Notes: generated by a model from the sequence alone, not told the origin. 64,000 nucleotides of DNA from Schaedlerella arabinosiphila (GCF_003885045.1 NZ_RHJS01000002.1:4705302-4769301), one strand, 5' to 3'. Numbered from the stretch's first letter, positions 17,502-26,424 are shown. Numbers and translations are program-made.

Positions 17502-17688
17502 CTCCTTATGTGTTCTATATGGCTACCGGCCGCGCCTTGTCAAAGTATGGCCGGTAACTCTATATGTATATGATAGGCGCGAATGTGATCGTTTCTGTTT
17601 CAATTTGAAAAATAAAAGTATCGAAATCGAAACATTTCCTCTGTTAGCTGAACGTATTTTTGAAGCTTTGAAATGATATATCAATAGA

Positions 17689-17722
17689 GTTACTGTTCAC
17701 ACCCTTTGGGTGCTCCAGTAAC
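17689..17722. repeat. 34-bp GTTAC palindrome (copy C)
   Basis: It begins GTTACTGTTCACACCC, ends GGGTGCTCCAGTAAC and folds into a hairpin with CACCC/GGGTG inside and GAGTTACTG/CAGTAACTC outside. Thirty of 34 bases match the reverse complement of copy D at 18433-18466. The two copies face each other on either side of the core-deleted Rpn gene. Confidence 0.75.
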
Positions 17723-18038
17723 TCAATAGAATCAGATACCGCAGTTGGAATATTTTGGGGTTGCATGTTCGGACGCGGCATGTTATCCTTTACAGGAAGG
17801 ATTCAAAAAGATATTCATCTTTTTTATTCTTGCCGGTGTATCACCGGATTACTCAATAACAGTTTTTTTACAAAGCAGGCTTTTGGGTTGGGCCGTGAAT
17901 TTCAATGAGGATTTTGACTGTTTCCAAAAGGATTTTTCTTTTCCGGACTATGATTTCGTGTTATGATGGGATCAGGAAATGAGACAGCTCCTTCCTCGTG
18001 CAGCCAACCGCAGAACTCTGCATGAGAAAGGAGAATCT
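17723..18038 (+). promoter_or_regulatory. Upstream module of a Rpn-type gene
   Basis: There is no gene here. Positions 17844-17878 (CCGGATTACTCAATAACAG, then a T run, then ACAAAGCAG) match the reverse complement of 63968-64000, upstream of the full-length Rpn gene. Nearer the gene, TGTTATGAT is an extended -10 with TATGAT at 17962-17967 and TTTTCC 17 bases upstream, again like the other Rpn locus. I infer that these genes travel with a shared promoter module. Confidence 0.55.
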
Positions 18039-18374
18039 ATGAATCAGGCAGCCAGAAAAACGAACAAAGATTTTATCATGTCCCCGAAGGAGAGCATATT
18101 TTTGGAGGAGGCATATGAGACGCTGCAGAGACTGAGCGCGGACGATATCAAACGTCTGGAATATGAAGCGCGGGAGAAGGCTCTGCGGGATCATAATTCC
18201 TTTGTCGGCAGCGCAAGAAGGCAGGGGGAGAGGATCGGAGAAAAACGCGGGGAAAAGAATGGGATCGAATTAGCTAAGAAGGTCTTTAAGCTGCATACCC
18301 AGGGAAAGACGGAGGAAGAGATTGCGTCAGAATGCAGTATGGATGTTGAAAAGGTGCGGGAAATCCTGGAATGA
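18039..18374 (+). CDS. Core-deleted Rpn-type nuclease protein
   Basis: A 111-residue product. The first 17 residues (MNQAARKTNKDFIMSPK) match the start of the 299-residue Rpn protein at 62839-63738. The rest, from EEAYETLQRLSADDIKRLEY onward, matches that protein's C-terminal third. About 190 residues are therefore missing in frame, including the whole PD-(D/E)XK catalytic core. What remains is a charged helical region, a Gly/Glu/Lys/Arg linker and the C-terminal EEIASECSMDVEKVREIL helix-turn-helix-like tail. The ribosome site AAAGGAGA is intact, so it may be expressed. It could be a dead remnant or a nuclease-free regulator. Confidence 0.65.
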   Translation: MNQAARKTNKDFIMSPKESIFLEEAYETLQRLSADDIKRLEYEAREKALRDHNSFVGSARRQGERIGEKRGEKNGIELAKKVFKLHTQGKTEEEIASECSMDVEKVREILE

Positions 18375-18432
18375 AGTATTTGCCATAATATCCAGCCACT
18401 CCCTGAAGGCGGCTTAAAATGGGCCGGATACT

Positions 18433-18466
18433 GTTACTGGAGCACCCGAAGGAGGCGAACAGTAAC
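18433..18466. repeat. 34-bp GTTAC palindrome (copy D, inverted relative to C)
   Basis: It begins GTTACTGGAGCACCC and ends GGCGAACAGTAAC, which is the reverse complement of copy C with four changes. The following GGCATCCAGCCC also follows the palindrome in the element at 33667-33807, so D may be the end of a longer decayed element. It lies 40 bases past the histidine kinase stop. Confidence 0.7.
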
Positions 18467-18505
18467 GGCATCCAGCCCTATAGGCAGCCGCCGCATATCT
18501 GCCGT

Positions 18506-19417
18506 TCAGATTCGTTTTGGAAGGCAGACCGAGAAGCGGCTTCCCTTTCCCGGCGTGGAACGCACGGAAATATACCCTTTCTGCAAAGCAATAATATATC
18601 TTGCAAGATACAGCCCCAGCCCCAATCCTTCCGTCTGGGAAACGCTTTTCTCCCGGTAAAACCGTTTGAAAATGTCGTTGATATGGGCGGGGGCGATGCC
18701 TTTCCCGGTATCCTGAATCCGAATCTCCGTATACATCTCACCGGGATGCACGGAGATATGGATACTTCCGTTTTCAGGCGTGTATTTTACCGCGTTATCC
18801 AGAATATTCTCGATGGCTTCGGCGGTCCACTTTCTGTCGTGGAAAAGCAGAACCGAAGGGCGGCAGTCCACGGAGATTTCGATGTTTTTAAGCTCCGCTT
18901 TCCGCATAACATTGTTTACGGCGGCGGCAAGCGTTTCCAGAACTCTGCTGTTTTCCGGTTCCAGGCGGATCATATCTGTCTCCAGCCTGGAAGCCTTCAG
19001 AAGCGTGTCCAGCAAAAATTCCAGCTTTATGAGCTGCGACTTCATCACCTCATTGGACTGGCGGCTGAAGGAGGCGCCCTCCTCCGACAGCATCTCGCAG
19101 TACATTTTCAGATTCGAAAGCGGTGTTTTGATCTGATGGGTGATCTCAGAGATCATTTCCTGGAGTTCCTTCTTCTGCTTCTTGCTTTCTTCAAGCTGAA
19201 ATGCTGTGGCCGTTTCCAGCTTTTCCAGCTCCATCAGAACCTTGGAGGTAATCGTCTCCTGATTCTGCTGGCCGGGCACATGCCGGCCGCCCATGACCTG
19301 TTCCGCGTAGCGGCAAATCTCAGAAGAGAGGCGGATAAACCGCCTGCGGTAATACAGGTAGCAGCAGAGGTTGATAAAAAGACAGATAAGAATGACCGCG
19401 GTGATGGATAGATTCAT
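18506..19417 (-). CDS. Sensor histidine kinase with one membrane helix
   Basis: A 303-residue HisKA/HATPase kinase. A single helix (residues about 4-22) anchors it and there is no outer sensing domain. The phosphorylated His is in EITHQIKTPLSNLKMY near residue 94. The N-box IENILDNAVKYT, G1 DTGKGIA and G2 GLGLGLYLARYI follow. The start overlaps the response regulator stop by four bases (ATGA), so the two are translationally coupled. The missing sensor domain fits kinases that sense through a partner ABC transporter, here probably the FtsX-type permease. It probably controls that transporter, now separated by inserted DNA. Confidence 0.9.
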   Translation of the reverse strand: MNLSITAVILICLFINLCCYLYYRRRFIRLSSEICRYAEQVMGGRHVPGQQNQETITSKVLMELEKLETATAFQLEESKKQKKELQEMISEITHQIKTPLSNLKMYCEMLSEEGASFSRQSNEVMKSQLIKLEFLLDTLLKASRLETDMIRLEPENSRVLETLAAAVNNVMRKAELKNIEISVDCRPSVLLFHDRKWTAEAIENILDNAVKYTPENGSIHISVHPGEMYTEIRIQDTGKGIAPAHINDIFKRFYREKSVSQTEGLGLGLYLARYIIALQKGYISVRSTPGKGSRFSVCLPKRI

Positions 19418-20097
19418 TGCATTTCACCTGCCCATTTATATCCCAGACCATAGATGGTTTTGATATACTCATGCTCCCCGTCCGAGATCTTGTTTCTCAG
19501 CCTGCTCACATTTAAAGAAAGGGCATGCTCATTGACATAGTTTTCCTTCCTGTCCCAGATTTTTTCCAGAAGAACTTCTTTTGTCAGGATCTGATCCCGG
19601 TTCCGGCAGAATACCTCCAGTATTTCAAATTCCGTCGGCGTGAGGGAAACCAGGCTGCCCTTGTTTTTTACCAGGCGGTTTTCCAGGTCGATGGTCAGAC
19701 TGCCGCAGACATAGGGTTCCGTTTTTTTCGTGCCGGAGCACCTTCTCAAAACGGCCTGGATCTTTTCCATCAAAACCCGGATGCTGAACGGTTTTACGAT
19801 ATAATCCTCCGCACCCGCGCGGAGTCCCTGGATGATCTCCTCCTCCAGATTGTGTGCGGTCAGAAAGAGGAAGGGGACATTGCACCGGGAAACGGTTTCC
19901 TCTGCAAAGTCAAAACCATTGCCGTCGGGCAGGTTCACATCCAAAAGGATCAGGTCGAAATGCTCCTTTTTCAAAAGGGACTTCGCTTCCTCGACGCAGT
20001 ATGCGGAAAAAGGGGTGATGCCGCGCTTCTGCAGATTGTAGCAGAGCCCGGAATTTAAGATTTCATCGTCTTCGATCACTAAAATTTGTATCTGCAT
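19414..20097 (-). CDS. OmpR-family response regulator
   Basis: A 227-residue regulator with an N-terminal receiver domain (phospho-acceptor Asp in LILLDVNLPDGNG near residue 53, acidic pocket VIEDDE, Lys in DYIVKPF near 102). Its C-terminal winged helix has LTPTEFEILEVFCRNRDQIL and VNEHALSLNVSRLRNKI. It is encoded directly before the histidine kinase, with a four-base overlap. Likely targets are its own promoter and the ABC transporter genes downstream on the same strand. Confidence 0.93.
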   Translation of the reverse strand: MQIQILVIEDDEILNSGLCYNLQKRGITPFSAYCVEEAKSLLKKEHFDLILLDVNLPDGNGFDFAEETVSRCNVPFLFLTAHNLEEEIIQGLRAGAEDYIVKPFSIRVLMEKIQAVLRRCSGTKKTEPYVCGSLTIDLENRLVKNKGSLVSLTPTEFEILEVFCRNRDQILTKEVLLEKIWDRKENYVNEHALSLNVSRLRNKISDGEHEYIKTIYGLGYKWAGEMQ

Positions 20098-20164
20098 GTG
20101 TTTATTTTCCTTTTATCATGGATTGTACGTAATATTTTTCTATCTTTTTTGTCCGTGTAAATAT

Positions 20165-20193
20165 AGTATAAGCGGATTAAAGGGAAGATACAA
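20165..20193 (-). promoter_or_regulatory. Promoter of the two-component operon
   Basis: Read on the minus strand, TTGTAT (20193-20188) and TATACT (20170-20165) are 17 bases apart, 68 bases before the regulator's ATG. An AAAGGAAAA ribosome site follows. Confidence 0.55.
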
Positions 20194-20234
20194 GAGCTGC
20201 GGAGAATTTATTGCTGTTCCCCCTCGCCGGGTGC

Positions 20235-21218
20235 TCACAGCAAATCCTCCCTCTCAAACGTCCTTTCACTAATAATATACCGCGGCCGGGCTTTCGTTTC
20301 CAGGTAGATCTTCCCCACATACTCGCCGATCACCCCCGTACACAAGAGCTGGATGCCGCCGATAAAGCTGGCGATCACGCAGGTACTTGCCCAGCCCTGT
20401 ACCGTCCGGCCCATGCAGAAGCAGACCACGATCCACACGATCATGACAAAACTCAGCGCCGACACCATCAGCCCCATGCTGGTGATTGTGTGGATGGGGC
20501 GGGCGCTTAGGCTGGTGATGCCGTCGAAGGCCAGTCCCAGCATTTTTCCCAGTGGATAGTGGCTTTTTCCGGCGGCACGCCGGTGCCTCTTGTAATAGAC
20601 GGACGTACTTTCAAAGCCCGCAAGGGGCACCAGTCCGCGCAAAAAGATATTCACTTCTTTAAATTCCGCCAGCTCCCGCAGCACCCTTCCGGAAATGAGC
20701 CGGTAATCCGCGTGGTTGAATACGACCTCTGCGCCCAGGAGCTTCATGAGCCGGTAAAATGCTTCCGCGGTAAATCGTTTGCAGAAATTGTCCTCATCCC
20801 TGGAGCTGCGCACGCCGTAAACCACCTCGTACCCGTGCAGGTAGGCGTCCACCATTTGATCCATCGCGTCCAGATCGTCCTGCCCGTCGCAGTCGATGGA
20901 GATGGTGATGTCAAAAAGGTCTTTCGCCTCCATCAGCCCGGCCAGCACGGTATTCTGATGCCCCCGGTTCCGGCTCTGGCGGATGCCGATGATATGTGCG
21001 TCCTTTGCAAGCCGGCGGATGATCTGCCAGGTACGGTCCCGGCTTCCGTCGTCCACATAGAGGATGCAGCTTTCCGGGGCAATCTTATTTCGGGCGATCA
21101 GGCTCTTGAGCTTCCCCAAAAACAGGGGCGCCGTCACAGGAAGAACCTCTTCCTCATTAAAACACGGAATTACAATTGCAAGTGCAGGTATTGTATTTCT
21201 CATTTCTACATGTTCCAT
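20235..21218 (-). CDS. Family 2 glycosyltransferase, GtrB/DPM1-like
   Basis: A polyprenol-phosphate sugar transferase of 327 residues. The GT-A domain shows ALAIVIPCFNEEEVLPVTAP at the N-terminus, the metal-binding SIDCDGQDDLDAMDQMV near 100-116 and a central HADYRLIS. Two C-terminal hydrophobic helices (about 235-305, including SMGLMVSALSFVMIVWIVVC) anchor it. It would load glucose or another sugar onto a lipid carrier at the inner face of the membrane. ATG 21218 has GGGG upstream, and alternative starts lie at 21266 and 21203. It is paired with the GtrII-type transferase gene, a common two-gene surface glycan-decoration module. Confidence 0.88.
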   Translation of the reverse strand: MEHVEMRNTIPALAIVIPCFNEEEVLPVTAPLFLGKLKSLIARNKIAPESCILYVDDGSRDRTWQIIRRLAKDAHIIGIRQSRNRGHQNTVLAGLMEAKDLFDITISIDCDGQDDLDAMDQMVDAYLHGYEVVYGVRSSRDEDNFCKRFTAEAFYRLMKLLGAEVVFNHADYRLISGRVLRELAEFKEVNIFLRGLVPLAGFESTSVYYKRHRRAAGKSHYPLGKMLGLAFDGITSLSARPIHTITSMGLMVSALSFVMIVWIVVCFCMGRTVQGWASTCVIASFIGGIQLLCTGVIGEYVGKIYLETKARPRYIISERTFEREDLL

Positions 21219-21303
21219 TTCATATCCCCTTATCAATGAACTTGAATATCCATGAGCCGTTTCCACGCGGTTTGGAGGAAATCCACGGATTTCCCGGCAT
21301 TTT

Positions 21304-22890
21304 CTATTCCGACATTTTGATTACGATGAGGTTCCCTTCCCGGAACACGGAGCCCTGCCGGGGCCACGATGGCATCTGCTCTGCCAGGTTTTCCGCCGTT
21401 TTCCATTGTGTCTCGTCAGGGTGCTGGTATCTGTATCCCAGGACGCTCCAGTAATTCAGCACTCTTTGGCAGGTGCAGCCGGGAATCTCCTGATCCCACT
21501 CATAAAAGGAGTGGCCAAGCGTTTCCCCCTGAATCATGGACGGATTGCAGACGGGGGACCATTTTCCCAGGATGGCGACCGTCGTTTCTTCGCTGCCGCC
21601 CAGAACCGCTACCTGCTCGACCAGCCGCTGTGTCAGCGCGTTTTCCTGCTGGCGCACCACATATTCCGAATAAAGCAGCCGGTTATCTTTTACAATATTG
21701 CCCCTGAGGATGAGAAGAAATAAAAGCCCCCACGCTGCGAGCCGGATGGACCTGCCGTGCTCCGAAAGCCGTTCCCCGTTTTCCAAAAAACGCTCCGTAA
21801 TCATCTGGATGCCGAAAGCCGCCGCAAAGGGAAGCGCAAGCTGTCCGCGCACGGCCGGGGCCGAACCCAGAAGAATGGGAAGAAAGAAGGGGGAAGCCAG
21901 AAACACAAAGGTCACAAATATATAATACGGATAAAATCTCCGCTCCGTTGTTTTTCTCTTCAGCTTCCAGAATGCCATCAGCAAAAGCCCGGCCGCCGCC
22001 AACAGATAGCCCCGGTTCCAGAACAGCGACCTTGCCAGGACCACGTCGTACACGTAGGTTTTCAGGGAAATGAGGATTTCCCCCAAAGGCTTTTTGCCCC
22101 ATTGGATCATATTGTCGGTGTAGGACCCGGCCTGAACTCCCGCCAGGAACATCATCAGCTTGCCCAGCAGGGTGTAAATCACATAATCGCACAGAAATAC
22201 AGCCCCCAGCTTTATGGAGATGGGAAAAACGCGGCTTTCGACCTGGTCGGTTCTGTACTGGTATCCCAGCAAAAAGGAGCCCAGGGAGGCGGATATATAG
22301 ACCGGTACAAATGCCTGATAGGAGGCGAAGCACCATACTCCAAGCAGGATGGAGAAGAGCAGGCGAAGCGTTTTGCCCTCCAGAATCCACTGCCATTCCA
22401 GCAGCAGCGCCGCCGCGCAGATCAGCATGGCAAATGCGGCTTCAAAGGAAAGGCACTGAAAATTGGTCAGCTCCACCATGGGGACGCTGGAAAAGAAGAG
22501 CACCGGAAACAGCCATGAGGCCCCCGGCCTGCCCTTTTCTTTCCCTTTGATCCACCAGAAAACATACATCCATGCCAGGCTGTAGCCAAGTGTGGCCGCG
22601 GTCATCAGCATCGTGGCAAAACCCGGAACGATGCTCAGCACGCCGGTGAGCCATTTTGTAAAAACCAGCCCGTAGCGGTTGATACCGAGCCACCCGTCGC
22701 AGAAGCCCGTCTGCAGGACCACGATCGCTTCTGTGTCGATGGAAAAACTGAAATGAAAGAGCATAAATCCATAGGTCAGAAATATCATGACCAGTACAAG
22801 GTATATCGATATTTTGTTGTATTTGCAGAACTGAGAAAAACTCTCTGCAAAGCTTTCGGAATGAAGTTCACTGTTGTGGTGAGTTTCCAT
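21304..22890 (-). CDS. GtrII-family membrane glucosyltransferase
   Basis: A protein of about 528 residues with some ten hydrophobic helices. The N-terminal outer-face motif FSIDTEAIVVLQTG then GRYGL-like INRYGLVFTKWLTG (near residues 50-80) is typical of the Glucos_trans_II family, which moves a sugar from a polyprenol carrier onto surface glycans. ATG 22890 is chosen because AAGGA lies 7-8 bases upstream; a longer frame from 22998 lacks a ribosome site. The last 90 residues form an outer domain. It lies 85 bases before the GtrB-like gene on the same strand and probably acts with it on a wall or teichoic polymer. Confidence 0.8.
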   Translation of the reverse strand: METHHNSELHSESFAESFSQFCKYNKISIYLVLVMIFLTYGFMLFHFSFSIDTEAIVVLQTGFCDGWLGINRYGLVFTKWLTGVLSIVPGFATMLMTAATLGYSLAWMYVFWWIKGKEKGRPGASWLFPVLFFSSVPMVELTNFQCLSFEAAFAMLICAAALLLEWQWILEGKTLRLLFSILLGVWCFASYQAFVPVYISASLGSFLLGYQYRTDQVESRVFPISIKLGAVFLCDYVIYTLLGKLMMFLAGVQAGSYTDNMIQWGKKPLGEILISLKTYVYDVVLARSLFWNRGYLLAAAGLLLMAFWKLKRKTTERRFYPYYIFVTFVFLASPFFLPILLGSAPAVRGQLALPFAAAFGIQMITERFLENGERLSEHGRSIRLAAWGLLFLLILRGNIVKDNRLLYSEYVVRQQENALTQRLVEQVAVLGGSEETTVAILGKWSPVCNPSMIQGETLGHSFYEWDQEIPGCTCQRVLNYWSVLGYRYQHPDETQWKTAENLAEQMPSWPRQGSVFREGNLIVIKMSE

Positions 22891-23146
22891 GATGATATCC
22901 TTCTTTTTTCGCGGAGACAGTTTCTGGGAGAAGCTGCCCCTGTCCATTCTGTTTTTGGATAGTATTGCCAGGAATAAATGAAAATATTCCAAACGCAAAA
23001 CCGCACACTATTAAAGGATATGCAGCGCGGTTTCAAATCATGACAGAATCCCAACCCCTTACCGACGAAAGAAGAATAGATTTCATAAAAAATACGGCCC
23101 CTCCTGCACAAAATCTCCATACAGGACGAGCCGTATCATATTCTTT

Positions 23147-24733
23147 TTACAGATCCGCGAAAACCTCCATCTGCTTTTTCAGTTCCTCCACGATCTCCCG
23201 GTTGATGTCCATGCGCCTGGTAATGTCGGCCATATCGTCCACCAGGCTCTTCGTGCTGCCAGCCACGCCCGTGATTCCGGACGCCCCTTCATCCAAAGCC
23301 TTTGTGATACTGCCGATGGAATCCGCGATCTCGTTCATGGAATGCTGCAGCCGGTCGGTTCTGCTGTTGAAGGCGTCGATCATCTCCTTCACATAATCCG
23401 CGTCCTCCTTATACTGCTGGCCGGAATGCACAAATTCCTGAAATTCCTTCAGGATCGTACCGCTCAAATAATCCGCCATGTCCTGGGAATGCCGGGACAG
23501 GTTATGTACTGCGTTTGTGACGATCTCGTTGACCTCCTGGATACGTCCGGCGGTCTGGCCGCAGGAATCCGCCAGGCTCTTGATCTCACTGGCAACCACC
23601 GCGAACCCATTTCCCGCGTCGCCGGCCCGCATGGCCTCCACGGACGCGTTGAGGGCGATCAGGTTAGTGGTGGAGGAAATGGCTACAATCTCGTTTGTCA
23701 GGCTGTTGACCTGATCCACGCTCTTGCTGTTCTCAATGGCTTCCCCCAGCACCGCCAGGATATCCGAAGCCTTTTTCCGGATGACGTCCGCATTGGTCTG
23801 GGCGGATGCCTCCATCTCATTGGCGCGTACCTTCATGGCGGAAGAATATTCCGTGATCGCGCCGCACTCCGAAGCCATGTCCCGGACGTCCAGCTTGATG
23901 TCCGACGCGCTGCTGTTGATATTTGCCGCGTTATTCGCCACCTTCACAATGGCCATGGACAAAGAATCCGCAAGGGAGGAAAGGCCCTCCGCGCTTTTTC
24001 CGGAGGTCCGGGTGCGCTTGAGCACCTCGCCGGCCACGCCGTTGAGCTTCTCCGAACTCTCCTGAAGGGTATCCACCGTCCCCTTGATCGGCGTGATCAC
24101 ATAGTTCTTGATGATCCGCACCGCCGCGAGCACCAGAATCACACAGGTCACAATGGCCGCCGCCGTGATCACGAGCGAAATGATATAGACGGCCAGGAGT
24201 TTTTTCCGGGCGTCCGCCGTCCGGGCGCTGACTGCGGCATCCAGTTCTGCCGTGTTGCTCTCAATGGCAGCTCCGAAGCTTGCTACATCGCCGTTTGCGT
24301 AAGCATAGGCATCCTGGGTCTTGCTGTCCGCGCTTGCGCACACGAGATAGACCAGGGCGTGCTTGAAAGAGTCGTAGTTGGACAAAAGCTGGGAATAGAG
24401 CGCCTCCTCATCTTTGGTGATGTATGCTTTATATTCCTCAAGAAATGCCTCCAGTGCCTGTTCTTCCTCCTTGATCTGCCTTACTACGGTGATCATCGTC
24501 GTATAGTCCGCCGCAACAATGTGGGAAAGCGCCATTTTGTGTATATTCGTGGTGGCATGGCGGATATCCTGCAATGTTTCCGAACCCACCATATAGTCGT
24601 CTACGATTTTCGAAGCATTGGAGTTGACATTGTTGATGCTGAAAACCGAGAGAAGATTGGAAATCAGGGCCACAACTCCCAGAAGTATGATCGGAAGTAT
24701 CAGGCGCTGCTGTATACTGAGCTTCGTTTTCAT
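23147..24733 (-). CDS. Methyl-accepting chemotaxis protein
   Basis: A 528-residue chemoreceptor. Helix 1 is at about 10-32 and the four-helix-bundle outer domain at about 33-185. Helix 2 is near 188-212 and the HAMP-like region follows (NYVITPIKGTVDTLQ). The signalling hairpin contains EIVAISSTTNLIALNASVEA then MRAGDAGNGFAVVASEIKSL. It would control the CheA kinase. Its start is 20 bases after the stop of the solute-binding lipoprotein gene, so the two are co-transcribed. I infer that the lipoprotein presents its ligand to this receptor. Confidence 0.94.
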   Translation of the reverse strand: MKTKLSIQQRLILPIILLGVVALISNLLSVFSINNVNSNASKIVDDYMVGSETLQDIRHATTNIHKMALSHIVAADYTTMITVVRQIKEEEQALEAFLEEYKAYITKDEEALYSQLLSNYDSFKHALVYLVCASADSKTQDAYAYANGDVASFGAAIESNTAELDAAVSARTADARKKLLAVYIISLVITAAAIVTCVILVLAAVRIIKNYVITPIKGTVDTLQESSEKLNGVAGEVLKRTRTSGKSAEGLSSLADSLSMAIVKVANNAANINSSASDIKLDVRDMASECGAITEYSSAMKVRANEMEASAQTNADVIRKKASDILAVLGEAIENSKSVDQVNSLTNEIVAISSTTNLIALNASVEAMRAGDAGNGFAVVASEIKSLADSCGQTAGRIQEVNEIVTNAVHNLSRHSQDMADYLSGTILKEFQEFVHSGQQYKEDADYVKEMIDAFNSRTDRLQHSMNEIADSIGSITKALDEGASGITGVAGSTKSLVDDMADITRRMDINREIVEELKKQMEVFADL

Positions 24734-24753
24734 GTTATCTCAAACCTTTCATT

Positions 24754-25986
24754 TCATCTTGCACATACGCCCTCTGCCATCAGGTCAAGCTGTTCCTGCA
24801 GGTCCTGTCCGGTGGGATTGCCTGACGCCATATTTCCCGCAAATAAGGAAACCGGATCCCAGAATTTTCCGCCGATCCTCTGAAGCTGAGAAAACTGAGA
24901 CTGCTCCAGGAGGGCGGCGATGGCCGGGGACTCCTGGATCTCTGCGGAATCCGCAACCGTGATATTGGACGGGCCCTGTCCGCGCATCTCAAACCGGAGA
25001 CGCTGGTTTTCCTCATTGGTGATCCACTCCGCGAGCCGGGCAGCCCATTGCGGGTGATCGGAATATGCGTTGACCCCGATCAGCTTGCAGCCGGAGAAAG
25101 ACGCCATCTGCACCTGACGGCCGCCGCAGGTATAGGTGGGCAGCTTTGCGGCGCCTGCATGTTCGCCCCAAGCTTCCTCAACTGCAACGGCATTCCAAAC
25201 GCCGCTGATGCCTGCGGCCACAGAGCCATTTCGCACCCCGTCCAGAAATTCCGTATCGGTTCCGCTGGCAAATCCCGGGCTGGCTGCGATCTGGAGCATG
25301 GCCTGGGCCACATCGACCCCGCGGATCTCGCCCTCGGCCTGGTTCCAGGTGCAGTAATTGGTGATGCCGTCATCGCTCAGACCAACCTGCATTCCGGTAT
25401 TTCCAAAGAAAGAATAGACATACCAGGCAGAACTCCAGTCCATCATAAAGTGACGTCCGCCTGCCGCGGCGGCCTCCAGGATTCCGTCCAGGGTCTGCAC
25501 CTGTTCCTCCGAAATAAACTGCTTATTATAATATAGAAAGTATCCGTTATCTGCCGTCAGCGGATATGCGTACAGCGTATCGCCGATGGAAGCCGCCTCC
25601 ACAGCGCTTTCCAGATTTTTATTTCGAATCTCCTCATCCGGTTCAATGGGGTCTACGGCTCCGGCCGCGGCCAGTGAGTTTAGCTGGTCGTCCGCGAATG
25701 TAAATACATCCGCCCCCGCTTCCAATCCGCCGATCAGCGCATTTTTGCACTCAGACTCGCTCTGCACCTCAAAGGTGATGTTAAAATCTGCCTGGCCCTG
25801 GTAGCTGCTCTGGAAGCCCTGGATGATCTGCTCCATCAGCTCGGCGTCCTCCTCCGCGCCCCAGACCGTCAGCTCGACCCGCTCCGTTTTCGAGTCCCCG
25901 GCCCCTTTCTTCTCGGCCGTCTTGCACCCTGTAAACGCCGCCGCACACAGGATGGCTAAAAATAAACTGCACACTCTCTTTCTCAT
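24754..25986 (-). CDS. Solute-binding lipoprotein (family 1)
   Basis: A 410-residue extracellular binding protein. A signal peptide ends in the lipobox AAFTGC with the lipid-bearing Cys at residue 21. The mature part has the maltose-binding-like start VELTVWGAEEDAELMEQIIQ and conserved ADVFTFADDQLNSLAAAGA. No permease or ATPase genes adjoin. Instead the gene is followed after 20 bases by the chemoreceptor gene, and it has its own promoter. It may feed an unlinked transporter, or serve mainly as a chemotaxis ligand receptor. The ligand is probably a sugar, judged by family only. Confidence 0.9.
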   Translation of the reverse strand: MRKRVCSLFLAILCAAAFTGCKTAEKKGAGDSKTERVELTVWGAEEDAELMEQIIQGFQSSYQGQADFNITFEVQSESECKNALIGGLEAGADVFTFADDQLNSLAAAGAVDPIEPDEEIRNKNLESAVEAASIGDTLYAYPLTADNGYFLYYNKQFISEEQVQTLDGILEAAAAGGRHFMMDWSSAWYVYSFFGNTGMQVGLSDDGITNYCTWNQAEGEIRGVDVAQAMLQIAASPGFASGTDTEFLDGVRNGSVAAGISGVWNAVAVEEAWGEHAGAAKLPTYTCGGRQVQMASFSGCKLIGVNAYSDHPQWAARLAEWITNEENQRLRFEMRGQGPSNITVADSAEIQESPAIAALLEQSQFSQLQRIGGKFWDPVSLFAGNMASGNPTGQDLQEQLDLMAEGVCAR

Positions 25987-26133
25987 GCCTGTTCCGTCCT
26001 TGCAAAATCAACTTTTTTCCACCTGTACGGTTGCAATTCGAAGTCACATTTTTATGCAATGTATTGCAATGAAAATGACCTGTCGGATTAGCAACCGCAC
26101 AACTGGAATTTTTTCTGTGTTTATCCGAAAAAT

Positions 26134-26162
26134 ATTATAACATTTGCGGGGCGGGTTTGCAA
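26134..26162 (-). promoter_or_regulatory. Promoter of the binding-protein/chemoreceptor operon
   Basis: On the minus strand, TTGCAA (26162-26157) and a perfect TATAAT (26139-26134) are 17 bases apart. The composite repeat begins only 6 bases upstream of the -35 box, so insertion just spared this promoter. The leader is about 140 bases. Confidence 0.7.
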
Positions 26163-26168
26163 TAAAAG

Positions 26169-26361
26169 GTTACTGTTCACACGGTGTCGTGCACTTGCTG
26201 CACGGCATCCGGCCAATTCAGTGATGGGGCGGGCATCCAGCCCGTCTACACTCCGTTCCGGTCCGTCCTAAACAAGCGTCGCTGGCGCTTAGGACCGCCG
26301 TCAGGCGACTTTTCAATGGGCTGGATGCGTTACAGTTCGCGGCCGGGCCGTGAACTGTAAC
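26169..26361. repeat. 193-bp composite GTTAC element (copy E)
   Basis: It starts GTTACTGTTCACACGGTGTC and ends in a 33-bp palindrome GTTACAGTTCGCGG...CCGTGAACTGTAAC (26329-26361). The middle has several inverted words (GTGCAC..TGCACGGC, GGGCTGGATG/CATCCAGCCC). The reverse complement occurs at 33667-33807 with about 50 internal bases missing. In both places the palindromic end faces the 5' side of an AAA/PD-(D/E)XK gene. No ORF is inside. Confidence 0.8.
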
Positions 26362-26424
26362 ATAATAGTTGTGCTGCAATTAACTGTAACACTCCGGCTT
26401 GTTAAACAGCCGGGTTTATGATAC
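26362..26424. other. Junction between the repeat and the broken AAA gene
   Basis: This short stretch holds another TTAACTGTAAC word and a small hairpin, CCGGCT/AGCCGG, at about 26394-26413. Homology to the AAA protein begins soon after it. Confidence 0.4.

Noticed and set aside
23342..24883. A 513-codon plus-strand frame across the chemoreceptor gene
   Set aside because: Antisense shadow of a well-supported methyl-accepting chemotaxis protein.
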